This document shows, in pieces, positions 1 through 11,700 of a stretch of 64,000 nt of DNA. Location: contig CM074187.1 of the NCBI GenBank assembly GCA_037179385.1, forward strand, positions 8,867,450 to 8,931,449, in the 5' to 3' direction. Source of the stretch: Holothuria scabra (taxonomy: Eukaryota > Echinodermata > Holothuroidea > Aspidochirotida > Holothuriidae). Every line of letters starts with the position of its first letter. Within the stretch, counting starts at the first letter, position 1. The translations under genes and the position numbers were made by a program. The notes under the pieces were generated by a model. That model had not been told where the DNA came from, made no database searches, and worked only from the letters and a program-made list of their open reading frames with translations.

Positions 1-888
1 TCCATTTACTTATGGATAAGAATAGGCTTGATATTTCACAATATACATTTTGAAACATCAGATAAACAGAATGTTACTCAAATGTTAAAGTATTTTTGAA
101 GTGGGTGTTGTGTGCCCCTTTACACCCACCACGTCCCAGGGAGTAGGTTATTATCCCCCCCCCCCCAAAAAAAAAAAAAAAAACTTTGAAAAGTGGTGGT
201 ATAATCGTTAAGAGCTCACTCTTTTACTGTTCAGCGCAAAGTTTCTTTGTTCGTTAATTTGTTTGTTTGTGTTTTTGCTTTTGTTCTAGCACATAATCTA
301 CGCTGCGCACAATAATTTTGATAAGAACTCTCCAAGTCACAATAAAAGAAAACCGACTTCACCTGTCTATCGTGATATCAAGCAAAGTTTAGCCGTCTTG
401 ATTTGCCCCATTTAAGTACAAAAGAAAATAACTATTTCGCGCGAAACTTTTTCATGGGATTTTTTTCATTGGTTACACAAAAATGTTAGTTAAGATAGAC
501 ACTGGTTCCCATTTTGTTATAATTTTGTACAGCTAAATGGTTCAATCTACTTTCAAACCAGGTAAACAGGGATATATGTATGATACTTTGTTAAATTGAA
601 GTGGAAAGTAAATAGTCGATCATTGGCAATTTTGGCATCTTATAGATGGAAGCCTTGGGGTTGTTTTGCAAAACTAGCTTTTGCGTTACCCTCTTCGGCC
701 CATTTACTTGTCGACAAACATAGGCTATGCTCCTGTCAAAAGACCAGCTCGGTACTCCAAACATTTTTTTCCCAGTGCACCACTGAGCACGGTGTTCTTT
801 ATGGGGGTATACTAATGGCTGAACAAAACTAGTTTGCTGGTGAAATACTGTTTAATTGTACAACCTGTTATTCAACAACTCACTTTAA

Positions 889-1311
889 CTGGGGTTACAG
901 CCCCGTCCACACTATGCAATGAAGTAATGCAACAAGACTATCTTGTCGTGATGAACGACTGACGACTAACTAGTTTTAAGAGCATATTGTCCACATGTTC
1001 GACAAGCCGCAGGTCCATGAAGCGATTCGCGCAAAATTTTAACGTTTAACATACACATTATTTATTGCGTTGAAGAGAAAAGAATGTTTCTGTCCATTTC
1101 AATTAACTGATCTTCGCAAGCTTCATTCCGGAAGTCCGTCATTGTTGTGAGTTGCACGTTCAAGTTTCATGTTCGGTCGCATGAAACTGGGTTGCGTGTC
1201 TCCCTGCAACTAGTTGCAAAGCATTCCACACTTTGCAACGCATCTGAACAATACCGTTGCAGTGAATTGCGAAGCATGGAGACGCATTGTGTGGAAGGGG
1301 CTTAACACAAG
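889..1311. mobile_element. MITE with TTAA target duplication
   Basis: The ends are inverted copies: CTGGGGTTACAGCCCC...TCCACAC on the left and, reverse-complemented, CTTGTGTTAAGCCCCTTCCACAC on the right. Both ends are flanked by TTAA (885-888 and 1312-1315), the target duplication of piggyBac and Kolobok transposons. The 423-bp interior has no ORF and carries further internal repeats of TTGCAA/GCAACG words. It is a non-autonomous element whose superfamily cannot be fixed without its transposase partner. Confidence 0.65.
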
Positions 1312-2069
1312 TTAAAAGACTTCTGACAGAAAATGGGTCCTAATAGTTGTCTCAAAAACCTCGGAAAATTAACTTCTTTATTTCGTTTGGTAAAATACTG
1401 GGTATCCAGTTTCAGAAATCCTTCCACAGATAGAGTTGGTTAGGCGTGATCGGCAAAGCCGCTTCGTCTTTCGACTAAGAGAACGACGAATGCAGTATGA
1501 GCCACAAAACTAAAAGGTCCTGCGGGTACTGCGTGCAACTTAAAACGACCATTTTTGCCGCCCGCAACACCCATAAATCACGGACCTGACAGTACTTTAC
1601 CCGGACTTGCCTGCAGGTAGGGGGAAGAAGGAGTTGCAGGCAGGCAAGTTTTAAAAATGATCAAAATCAAAATTTTCACAGGGTAAACTGCGTGATTGTG
1701 CCCACAGAGGTTCCCGCAGAACACCCGCAGTAGGCCCGTAGCGACTGCAAGAGCAAGTTTCATGCAGTTACCCCGATTGAAGAAAGTGTGTGTTGGACGT
1801 GGAGTTGTGACAATTCCGCACAGGCGCGTTTTAAATGCGGGCATGGAGCGTGCGTGTCAGTGCTTGAAAAGAACGGTATTGGTACCCGAGCAGCTAGTCA
1901 AAGGCGGCCATTAGTGGTCTAAACCGTCTTAATTTTATTGTGCAATTCTGAACTCTCTTAGTCAATGGAACTGCGGGAATCAAGAAGTATTTGTTTGTGC
2001 AATCATCCATATGATAAACTTAGGCAAATCATTTAAAGATTTAAGCTGATGACCCCCAGTTATACCCGA

Positions 2070-2116
2070 CTCAGTCAGTCAGTCAGTCAGTCAGTCAGTC
2101 AGCCAGTCAGTCAGTT
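2070..2116. repeat. (CAGT)n microsatellite
   Basis: About eleven tandem copies of the 4-bp unit CAGT with one CAGC variant. Confidence 0.95.
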
Positions 2117-2744
2117 AGATGTGATTTAACGACACACCAACACGACTGTGTAATATAGTGTCATCTCGATAAAAATGGAAAAGTTGGGGTAGAAATACCT
2201 AAATACAGTAAAAAATGAGGACAGTTTTCTCTAAAAAGTCATGGGTAAAGCGGGAGACTAAATCACTATCACTGGACTATTCGGATTTATCTATAGGCCT
2301 ACTGTAAACCGTCACACCTGCGTTTATAAAGCGATGTATAATTGCGAAGAAAAAAGTGGCATATTGCGGGCAAGTTATTGCCTCCTTGCTTGTAATATAT
2401 AGGGGCTCAGTGCGGACAGGTTGCCGGCGTTCTGCGACTACCTCTGCCACATAAATCGGCACGCGTAAACCTCGCGCATTGCAGCCAACTACCACGCAGG
2501 TGACACGGAACTGCATGCCCAGGTAACCCGTAGTGTCAGTATTTGTCCTTGAACTAACAAGGAACTCACACGCATGTCGCACGGGGAACACCCAAAATCC
2601 ACGCAGGTGCCACACATCCAACACGCAAGTTCCACACGACACTCACGCAAATCTTGTCCCACCCGCAGTGAGTTTCCCTGAGCGACAAAATCTGTGCCCG
2701 TAACAAGCCCTTGTAGCCGGGTACACGTTGTTAGTCCGACACGT

Positions 2745-2990
2745 TTTCACTTCGAAAAAGAAAAACACTTCTTCACTCCGAAAATGAAAACAAGCCTTCA
2801 CTCCGAAAATGAAAAACACGTCTTCACTCCGAAAATGAAAAACACGTCTTCACTCCGAAAGTGAAAAACAAGCCTTCACTCCGAAAATGAAAAACAAGCC
2901 TTCACTCCAAAACTGAAAAACACGTCTTCACTCCGAAAATGAAAAACACGTCTTCACTCCGAAAATGAAAAGCAAGCCTTCACCCCCAGA
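2745..2990. repeat. Minisatellite, 25-26 bp unit, about 9.5 copies
   Basis: Each unit is TTCACTCCGAAAATGAAA followed by one of two tails, AACACGTC or ACAAGCC. The two tail types alternate irregularly, which suggests an older two-unit period. The array fades into degenerate units at its left edge (TTCACTTCGAAAAAG) and stops at a C-rich tract on the right. No reading frame is kept open over the array. A decayed relative in opposite orientation lies at 9,460-9,625. Confidence 0.95.
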
Positions 2991-4012
2991 TTTTCCTCAG
3001 GCCCCTCCCCCCCCCCCCCCCCAGATTTTTTGCGTCATGTTAAAGTAATTGAAGAAATAAAATTTTTGAACGGAAATAAAATTTGAAGTATTTCCTTCAA
3101 AACAGTAAATAAATAAAATGTGTAAAAATTAAAAAAAAAACATGGACGAATGTGTAAAAAACATTTTGTGAGCACGTATGAATTCAAGTAATAACTTCAA
3201 AATGCATACTTTCACTAAAGTAGATACCGTTTGTGATCTGCATTGATCTGCATTTCACTTCGAAGATGAAACGAAAGTCTCGACGGCAAACTTAAATGTG
3301 ACTTAGTTAGGTTAAGACCCTTTCTGCCTTTCGGATGGTTGATTGATTTACTGAAAATAAGGCAATCGTACACTGGAGACCACTCTTACACGACCATTCC
3401 TATACTTTATCATACACAAAATATGCCGTAAGCAGGTAAGGGTAAGGTACTGCCTTCGGATAATTCTTCCCTTCCATCCTTCACAAGTAGGCCTATGTCG
3501 TGCCTCACTCCTGCCCATGACAAGTGTCACTGTAGGACGATTTTTTCGACAAGACCTCTTTTTACTAGTTGGCACTGGCGTCCGGGGGATTTGTAAAATG
3601 TCCACAAGGTCCGGATTTCATGTGTTTCCCACATGATCCATACTTCTGCTTTGCTGTTCAATTATTTTGAGAGATTTATTCGTAGTATTTTAATTTTGAC
3701 TAGGCCTATGTAATGTACCGATGGACAAATACTGCACCATGTTGCACTTGTTCCTTTGCGAGTATGTATGTCTCTTGTAAAATCTCTACAAAAGCTAAAA
3801 ACATTTTGATATTTTTCATGCTCCCCACAAAGGGAAAATCCTTAAACTTAGGCCTATAATCAGTTTAAAGTTTTGCCAAACATAGGACCATTTTGCATCT
3901 AGGAAATCTAACGCAAAGAAAGTTGCGTTAGAAGGAGGACACAACTTCTGAGGACACAACAGAAGGACACAACTTCTTTTTTTTTTCCTGTTAAAGGGTA
4001 AGGTACTACCTT

Positions 4013-4433
4013 CATAGGCGTACGGGAGCATTTCAGTTTGGGGGGCAGAGGATTCTCTGCCCGAAAAATGTAATTCTGCCCGAAAGACTATCTAAGCGGA
4101 GCGTCACCATCAGTTGGCACGGAGCGTCCATAAAATTTTGAAAAATCGCAACCCCTCAGACAGCCGGAAATGGCCTTTCCCAGGCCTATAAGCAGATTGA
4201 ATCAAAGCCGTCGATATTTTGAACTTTCGTTTGCAATAAAATTTTCACCAAAAATGAGCAATGCCTCCCAGATAGCCGGAAATGGCATTTCTAAAGCCTA
4301 TTTTTGGCATAGAAACTCGGAAAACACGTTTTGTTCGGGTTTTTACTTTGATTTTTATACGTTTTTTTTCAAATTTTTGATTTTCCAGGGGGGGGGGGCA
4401 AGTGCCCCCTTGCCCTTACCTGCGGACGCCCAT
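4013..4433. mobile_element. GC-ended MITE-like element (CATAGGCG...CGCCCATG)
   Basis: The left end CATAGGCGTACGG and right end CTGCGGACGCCCATG are imperfect inverted repeats. The right 200 bp is closely similar to the element at 28835-29111, including GGAAATGGCATTTCTAAAGCC and the run of G before CAAGTGCCCCCTTGCCC. An internal part (GCGGAGCGTCACCATCAGTTGG) recurs inverted at about 6,690-6,720 and 11,264-11,290. No target duplication was found, so this copy may be chimeric. The ORF crossing it is not protein-like. Confidence 0.55.
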
Positions 4434-4719
4434 GATGCTAGTGCAGGGCGCATGTGTCTGACTGGTGTGACTGTTCGTGCTTAGTAGTAACGATATGATG
4501 CTACTTTTACACAAAGTGTTGACAGGGGCATTGTCATGGAGTGCGATAGACAGACTCTCAGCGATCCGCGACACCATGGCTTGGCCCGGAACACCCCAAA
4601 TTTTTAGCCCAACACGTCTACAAGATCGTTGGGAATGGCACCTCCAAGGCTATTTAAGAGTTCTCACAACTCAGTAAGTTGAATCAATACGGTGAGGTGT
4701 ATTACCCTAGAGTTGTGTA

Positions 4720-5780
4720 ATCAGAAAGAAAGGAAGGGGAAAGGGCGTTGACAAGGCACTATTCATATATTCTTCCCCGATCCAGCAATCGGGGCGGGAT
4801 TTTATCTCTGAAAGTGGGGGCAAATTCGGGCAGACTAGCAAACGGCGCCGCGGGAGCGCCGAGCGCTCCCTGTAACGGCGAGGGGTCAAGGGGCCCTCCT
4901 CAGGGCCCCTGGTGGGGTCCAGGGGGAAAAGGCCCCTGAAGCTCCTGGGTATTTACGAAATCGTAGGCATTAAAATGATGCATTTTATCTTTTTGACTTT
5001 AAAATATATAAGATGGGCTCTTAACAGAACACAAATATCACAATTTGACTTTCTTCAATTATATCCTTACTCCGTATGATTAAAGTCGGCCGGAATCGAC
5101 AATGCAGAGGGTGCGGGGAGGGAGAATGGATTAATTAAAATTGTGGTTTTTCTGGGGCTCCCTCCTTGATGCCCCAGATCTTCTTTTCAGAAAGTTAGGG
5201 GGCTTTTCATGTGATCTTAATTCAGCCCTTATCTGTGATCGCGCGCGCGAAGCGCGCGGAAAAATTTACCGCTTAAGACATCTCAACAATGATACTGAAT
5301 GATAATTAAAAATAAGAGAAAGGATGGCCACTTTTAACCTTAGCTGAATAACGGTGCCTTCCTAAAACATTCTTACTGAAGCACAGACATACTCTAGTTT
5401 CCTTTAGTCTTTTCAGGTGACTTTCACAGAGCCGTTACCTGTAAAGGGGCGCGGAGCGCGCCGATCAAAATTGAATTTTTACTTCATCTCAATAGTGAAA
5501 TTGAAATAAAATTAGACAAACTGTGGTCCCTTTTCACTACAGCTTAATAAGGGTGACTCCTGAGGATATTTGTACTGAGCAAAAACGCACCGTTGGTTTC
5601 CTATAGAGTCCTTTTCGTTAGATTTTTATAGATTTCTTATCTGTGATGTGACGCACAGAACACACCAAAAAGGACTAGTTTTGAGACATCTCAAAAGAGA
5701 AATTAGTGGTAATTAGAGGAAGGTCGTGCCCCTTTTAACCTCAGCCGAAAAAGGGTGGAACTCCAGATTAGGGTCAAATA
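4720..5780. repeat. Diverged tandem block with GC-rich palindromes
   Basis: From about 5,160 on, related modules of roughly 190-200 bp follow each other. Each has TTATCTGTGAT or GTTACCTGTAA, then a GC palindrome (GCGCGCGAAGCGCGCG; GGCGCGGAGCGCGCC), GACATCTCAA..., CTTTTAACCT.AGC.GAA, and TTTCCT.TAG.(G)TC.TTT. The third module has lost the palindrome. Upstream, 4852-4870 and 4890-4909 form two short GC-rich hairpins. There is no coding signal; it may be the inside of a larger decayed transposon. Confidence 0.5.
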
Positions 5781-6159
5781 AGATCATTGTCCTTTCAGAA
5801 AGCTTGGGGGTACTTGGTCGGAGAAGGGGACTAGAAGATGACCGCCTCCTGCTCCCCTTTTCACTAGTTACGGTAGAGCTTCAGCTACGGCCCGGGCACT
5901 GGTGATAAGTCTCAGTGACAATGGAAGAGTTGTACAGTTCTTCAACTTTCAATCCTGAAATATTTAAAACGGGTGCACGCGAAACATGTTGAAAAAAGGA
6001 GCGTTGAGACATTTATTGAAAGGATATCGTTTTTGTTTAGCTTTCAATTCAGTAAATGACATGTTTAAACATTACACAACTTAATTAAGTATCACTCGCG
6101 TAGCTCTGTCAGTTCCAGTTTGCATTTTTGTAGCAAAAGCAACCAAAGACGTAAAAAGA

Positions 6160-6556
6160 CTAAGTTCTGGAAAAAAGTGGGGGCACTTGCCCCCCTTGCC
6201 CCCCCCCCCCCCCGTAATCCCGCCTATGCATGTATGCACATATATTGTGTCATTTCGGGCAAAGGTTTGTGAAAGAAGTGAGGCTGACGAAAAATTGTTT
6301 TTTTCATAAGCTGCCCCTTATTTGTCGCGAATTTTGGTATCTTTTAGTGTTTTCTTGAAATTGTAACGTGACTATGACGCTTTTTTATTATTTTTTCGGC
6401 CAAGTGTTTGAAGGAATCCGGGCGCGCCTAGAATTTTTCTGTGTAAGTAGAAACAAACCAGGTTTTAAGACTCAAACGGCTGCCCGAATTTTAGGTCTTG
6501 AGAAAATTGGGGCGGGGGGCAGTCTGACCCCCCCCCCCGGCTTCGTACGCCTATGA
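6160..6556. repeat. C/G-tract repeat ends of the CATAGGCG family
   Basis: Two probable element ends lie here: GGGGGCACTTGCCCCCCTTG...CCCGCCTATG ending near 6,228, and GGGGGGCAGTCTGACCCCC...CTTCGTACGCCTATG ending near 6,556. Both match the right-end style of the element at 4013-4433 and of 28835-29111. The left ends could not be placed. Confidence 0.4.
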
Positions 6557-8764
6557 CTACCTTAGGTTAGCTGAAATCCATTCAAATATTGCCGCATTTG
6601 CGGCTGAGTACTTTCAGTTTAAAACACGTGGGAAGTGCTGTTTCCGGCCATCTGGAGGGGTTTTAAAGCCCAAAATTTTCTTGTACACTCCGCGCCAACT
6701 GATGGTGGCGCTCCGCTTAGATTGAAATATTGCCACATTTGCGATCTAGGACCTACGTCCTTCTGAAGTTAACAGTTTTTCCCAAGGGAAAGAGAGATAC
6801 CGGTTCCCTTTGGTCTCATCCCCCAGGCAACGGATCAGAAGTGCTCAGTTTTGGGGTCCCTAAAAAGTATATGTATTATCATTTTTCCTAGATTGATTTT
6901 TCATTCTCATTATTTGAGAAGTCGCAGACATGAGATTCGTATTTCGTACGACCTAATGTTATATACAGATTATAATAACCTTCCAGGGTTTCTCGTCTCA
7001 GTAGATATCCTTTAAGAAATTTTAGAAAATTGATTCGTTAGTGGAGGGAATTCAGGTTGAGAAAAGTATTGTAAAAAAAGTCAGTATGCTAACGATACAC
7101 TTATGCTTATAATTCTGAATGGATCCGATGCCTCTCTTCCTAGGTGTTTCGAACTCCTAGATGATTTATACTGTGTCTGGGTTAAAAGAAAATGAAGAGG
7201 AAAGAAATACTGTTTGGATTGGTAGTAAATTGAATGATACCCCAAATTTTTACTTGTAAATATGTAGTTTACATTGGATCAAAGATAGTTTTAGTATTCT
7301 TGCCGTGAATTTTTGTACAATTTCAAGTTCAAACTTAATGGTTGACTAAAACTTTAGCAGAGCCTTAGACAGTATTAAAGTTACTTTGAGAAATAAGTCG
7401 AGTCAACTAACGGTGTTATAAATAGAGTCACTGTACCGTAGTTAAATCACTCGTTAATATCATTTGATGTGTCTTCCGAACGGAGGAATCGTGTGACGGG
7501 ACTTTGCAACTTTTCTTTTTTAAATCGTATGGAATGGAAAGTTGGATAAAATAAAAAAGGACTCATCTGAGTAACTCTTATAAGGAAGATGGTGTTAATA
7601 TGATCAATGTAAAACCGTACATTAATTCGTGGATTCGGCGGCTTTATTATGGAAATAATGATTGGCGTATTTTATTCTATGAAATGAATACTTTTTTAAA
7701 GAGGTATTCATTTTATTACAAGATACATAAAATTAATGAAAAATCCTTTCTGGATTGATTTGATTGCTGTTTGAGTTATTCTTATAGTAATATGACAATT
7801 AGAACACGAATAGAATTCTTGAGCCAAAGAATTTGGAATAACGACTTTTTTCAGATGGATGGACATCTTGTAAATATCCTTGTTTTTTGCAACCAAAACT
7901 TTTATTTGGTAAATGACTTCTTTGTGATGGGGGAAATTTTTATATCTACGAGACCGTACGTGATAACTTTGGAGTGAAAATTCAAAATCGATTTTCTAAC
8001 TTTTTGTGCTTTCCGAAGGGCTTTTCAATAAGCCAAGCCCCTTTTAAGATTTGTCAGAAATTTCCAACGTCCATCAGGCCTCCAATATACTGTATTTTTA
8101 TTGAGACATGACAAAGGCTATCGAGATTTGGAAGGCATATTGTTAATCCCTTCGTTAGTTATAATATCCCTCTAAGATTCAAGAGGAATAATTTGTTTAG
8201 TGCATCTATCACAAATGATGACTGAAAAATTAATTATAACTTTAGATTTACCTGTATACATTTACCTGTTAAACTCCTGTTACGCTAAAATGGTTTCAAT
8301 ATCAAATTATTATTTCTTATATACAAATGTAATTCGTATTGGAATAAGATGCAATGACCTTTCCACTTTTTGTTAGCGAGGAAAAGAGACAATTCTACAT
8401 ATTTTGCATGTGCCCTTTCATTAATGACTGACTTGATCAGTCTAATTCTTTGACGCAACACAAAGTGCTATGGACATTTTTCTACTCAAAAAATGTTATT
8501 TTAGGTTGCCATGGCTATCGCGTAGACGTTTCAGCGCATGATTAGATAACCATTACATTTAAATATCACATAAATGTACATTAAAGCCTGTAATACCCAC
8601 CTTATCTTCCTTTCTTAATGAATCGAGAGATTTTTCGAGGCTGAGGAATTATGTCAGCTATATTAATTTAAATCAAAACCTTTTTCATTATGTCTGGCTG
8701 GCGTGGGAAAATGCTTTTGGTTCCTTGTGTAACAAATGGACCTATGTAGTCACGTTGGTGTATG

Positions 8765-8812
8765 TATGAGTGTGTGTGTGTGTGCGCGCGTACGTATGCG
8801 TGTATGCGACGG
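8765..8812. repeat. (GT)n-type microsatellite
   Basis: Alternating purine-pyrimidine tract of GT, GC and GTAT units. Confidence 0.85.
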
Positions 8813-9150
8813 TTTGGAATGCGAGGTATGTTGTGCGATAACTCATAACCAAGTGATCATTTTTTCTCAAACTTAAAATGTATGAGTATGCTATTTGGGA
8901 GATACGCTCTATCGTTTTTGGTTGAGGTCAAGGGTCACTAGGGATGATCAGAGGCCAAAAAATGAATTTCTGTTAGTAACTGTAACTCGGTGTCTATTGT
9001 TCAACAGCGGCATAATTTAGGGATATGTTAGATTGGTAGGAGGTGAAAATGTTGTTACATTAACCAAAATAATTGGAAAGGGTTTAAGGGTCTGAAAGCA
9101 ATGTTTTATTAATATCTCGCATTTTAGAGGGTGGTGTATCAGGAAGTGCA
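8813..9150. repeat. Relative of the ~145-bp AGGTCA repeat
   Basis: It follows the GT tract and has the same order of blocks as the tandem array at 26 kb: a TCTCAA..CTTAAAATGTATGAGTA-type block, then ATCG.TTTTGGTTGAGGTCA-AGGGTCA at 8,916-8,937, then GATCAGAGG.CAAA. A second degenerate unit follows. The 13-mer AGGTCAAGGGTCA (8925-8937) is a direct repeat of the nuclear-receptor half-site with 1-bp spacing. Confidence 0.5.
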
Positions 9151-9459
9151 AAAATTTGATGGATGATTACCGTTCAACATAAAAACGTGCCCATCGTTTT
9201 TTTTCTTCTTCTTCTTTTTTTTTCTTTAGAGGACGAATTTTATTTACATCTTGAAGCTTACATACCAAACAAAAGAAAAAGGAAAAATAATGTGTACAAT
9301 TATTTACACAATGTACAACTTCCACCTACATTACCAAAATACCTGCTGCGTTCTAATTAACTTCCCGAGAACTTCTTTTCATTTTCTAAATAAAAAAGAA
9401 AAGAACTAAAACACACTAGTATATGAACGTTTGACACGCACTGGTGAAAATTTAATAAA

Positions 9460-9625
9460 TTTTTTATTTTCGGAGTGAAGACGTGTCGGACTGAAAACTT
9501 GTAGGGGTGAAAACGTGTCGGACTGAAAACTTTTCGGAGTGAAGGAGTGTTTTTCATTTTCGGAGTGAATACTTGTCGGACTGAAAACTTGTCGGAAAGA
9601 AGACGTGTCGGAGTGACGCCTGCAC
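9460..9625. repeat. Decayed minisatellite, inverted relative of 2745-2990
   Basis: Repeats of TTTTCGGAGTGAAGACGTGTC and GGACTGAAAACTTGTC, each the reverse complement of units at 2,690-2,990. The flank GCACCCCTTGTAGCC also matches GCCCTTGTAGCCGGG beside the first array. Unit lengths are irregular. Confidence 0.75.
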
Positions 9626-9742
9626 CCCTTGTAGCCTGCCTATGTAGCTGCAGTCTAGAATGTCGTGAAAGGGCGTAAAAATTGGGCGAGTTTTGTGTGA
9701 AACTGTGGATCATTCCTGTTAGATTCGTGGTACAGGTCACAT

Positions 9743-9938
9743 ACGGTTAGGCTAGGTTAGGTTAGATGGAATTTTACGGCCCAGTTTTTAACCAATTGGT
9801 TTAAGTCGAGTCGGCCGCAGCCTTTTTTCCAGTGTGGCTCATTGGCTTGTTTCCGTACTCGATTGTTTATGCTAAGCACCAGGCACAATGGTAATAGGTT
9901 CCGTTTTAAAAGTGTTCGGTATGACCCGGCCAGGAAGG
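9743..9938 (-). mobile_element. tRNA-derived SINE, head-truncated copy
   Basis: Minus-strand copy with the tail, the TGGAAAAAAGGCTGCGGC region and the AGGCACAATGGTAATAGG region. It stops at the B-box zone. The tail carries several GGTTA/GGCTA units. More CpGs are kept here than in copies inside the gene. Confidence 0.85.
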
Positions 9939-10664
9939 AAAACATATTTACCTGCGTGTCAGCTATGTATCACCTGCTTGGTAGTTGCGCGCAATTTATG
10001 CGAAAGGTTATAACGAGTACCGGCTGCGAAGGAAAGAGGTCCTTTGGAGGAATAGTTATTTGGCCGAGGTAGGCTAGTCTCAGAACAAGAGCAATACCAG
10101 CAGGGAGGCAGCTGATTGGGATGGCCTTCAACCAGGGACCTGTTAAATAACAGCTCCCTGCTTAAACATGAGCCTACCCTCAACTTACTCGTGTGTATCA
10201 CACCATGCGAGAAGAAAAGACGGGTTACATGCAGTTTAGCAGCGCCAACACAGTTCCTTGCCAGCAACACGCACGCTTCGTGTCTCACATGCGATGGCCG
10301 GCGAAATTGCCAACGCTCTTCGAGCGACCCGTTTCCTTAAGAGGGTTACCTGCCAGTGCCTCTGTGGACAAACCCATGCAACTTACCCTGTATAAGTTTG
10401 TGTGTTCAAAATTTGGCTGTGGTCATTTCGTAAATAACGTGCGTATCTGATGGCATATCCGGGTAAGGTAAGCTATGTCTGAGATGATGACAGGTCCGTG
10501 CCATCTGCGGGGAGCTGTGAGCAACAAAAGTTGTCACCCAAAAGTGGCACGGATTGTTTGCCCACACTAATGATGTAACATGACTTAAAGCAATCACGCT
10601 CCCTTGACCGTCCACTTCCAAAGAAGTGCGCCCACTCCCATGACCGCCCACAGAAGTCACAGGG

Positions 10665-10757
10665 AGTAAGGTTAGATTGGGAGTTTTACGGCCCACTTTC
10701 CAACCAATTAGTTCAAGTCGAGCCAGCCGCGGCGTTTTTTCCAGTTGTGGCTCACTC
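10665..10757 (-). mobile_element. tRNA-derived SINE, 3' fragment
   Basis: Only the 3' third is present: GGAGTTTTACGGCCCA, CCAACCAATTAGTTCAAGTC and TTTTCCAGTTGTGGCTCACT, on the minus strand. Confidence 0.85.
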
Positions 10758-11210
10758 GCTCACAGGGAGTTATAAAGGGTGCCCTATTCTATGGGATCCT
10801 TAGAATGCAGAAGCTAAACTAGCTTTCTGGACAAAAAAAGGGGGGATTTGAGAGTATTTTAAATCGTTTTGAAATAAAAATTGTCACAATTTGAGCCACA
10901 CAAGCCCAAACGTTAGGTATTTCTTACAGTTACTACGGGAACATCCTACAGCCATTATCTGTAAATTAATATCCAGACATGATTTGGCATGGTATTTGTA
11001 GGGTAAAGTGGTGACACCAGCTCGGGACATGGTCCCCCATCGGGGAAGGCAGCCCACCCCCCCCCCTCCCTCCGAAAAAAAAAACTACAGGGACTGAAGC
11101 AACTGGATGGTTGATCTTACACTTAGCAAGTTGCTGATTATTTTTTCATTGCACACGAAACCTCAGAATATCGATTGCTTAGATTTTAGTTTTAAGTCTA
11201 AGGAATACAA

Positions 11211-11700
11211 TTTCTGGCCATCTAAGACTCGGTCGTGATTTTTCAAAATTTCATTAACAGTCCGCGCCAACTAATGGTGGCGCTCCGCTTAAATAGTCTT
11301 CTGTGCATTATTGCATTTTCGGGCAAAAAGATAAAATTAATAACTTTCTGACCACTTTGCAGTTTCCTAATTTTATTCGAAGTGAAAACGCCATTTCTGG
11401 CGGAAACTCAAAATAGCGACCGACTGAATTCTACATACAGGCTTATAGGCCATGAATGTTTCCAGAGGAGTTTGATTTTTCAAAATTTTTCAGCTACCTG
11501 TCACCTAGTACTTGAAAGTTGTGTGCGACGCAGGTTAACAATTACCGGTTGCAAAGAAAAGTTCCTGATGGGGAATATTTCTGTGACAAAGGGGTCGGAT
11601 TTTCCCTCAGTGGTGGTGCTCTGTACGTCTTTCAAGCAGAATTACATTTTTCGGGCATAAATATCTTCTGTCCCCCTCCCCACCCCAAACTGAAATGCTC
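11211..11700. repeat. Second relative of the CATAGGCG repeat family
   Basis: It contains TGGCCATCTAAGACTC, TCCGCGCCAACTAATGGTGG, GCGCTCCGCTTA and TTTTCGGGCA..., all present in inverse order at 4,030-4,170 or at 6,640-6,720. The right edge resembles GGGGGCAGAGGATTC/GAAATGCTCCC read in reverse. No ORF of note. Confidence 0.4.

Noticed and set aside
2277..2642. 121-residue minus-strand ORF in the CpG-normal flank
   Set aside because: No recognisable domain, no splice or repeat context of a gene; within chance expectation for a GC-richer stretch.
2745..2990. CRISPR-like array of regular repeats
   Set aside because: Units are contiguous with no unique spacers, and the genome is eukaryotic.
9357..9740. 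127-residue minus-strand ORF with repeated FSVR.VFTPK motif
   Set aside because: It is the translation of the decayed minisatellite; the unit length is irregular and not kept in frame.
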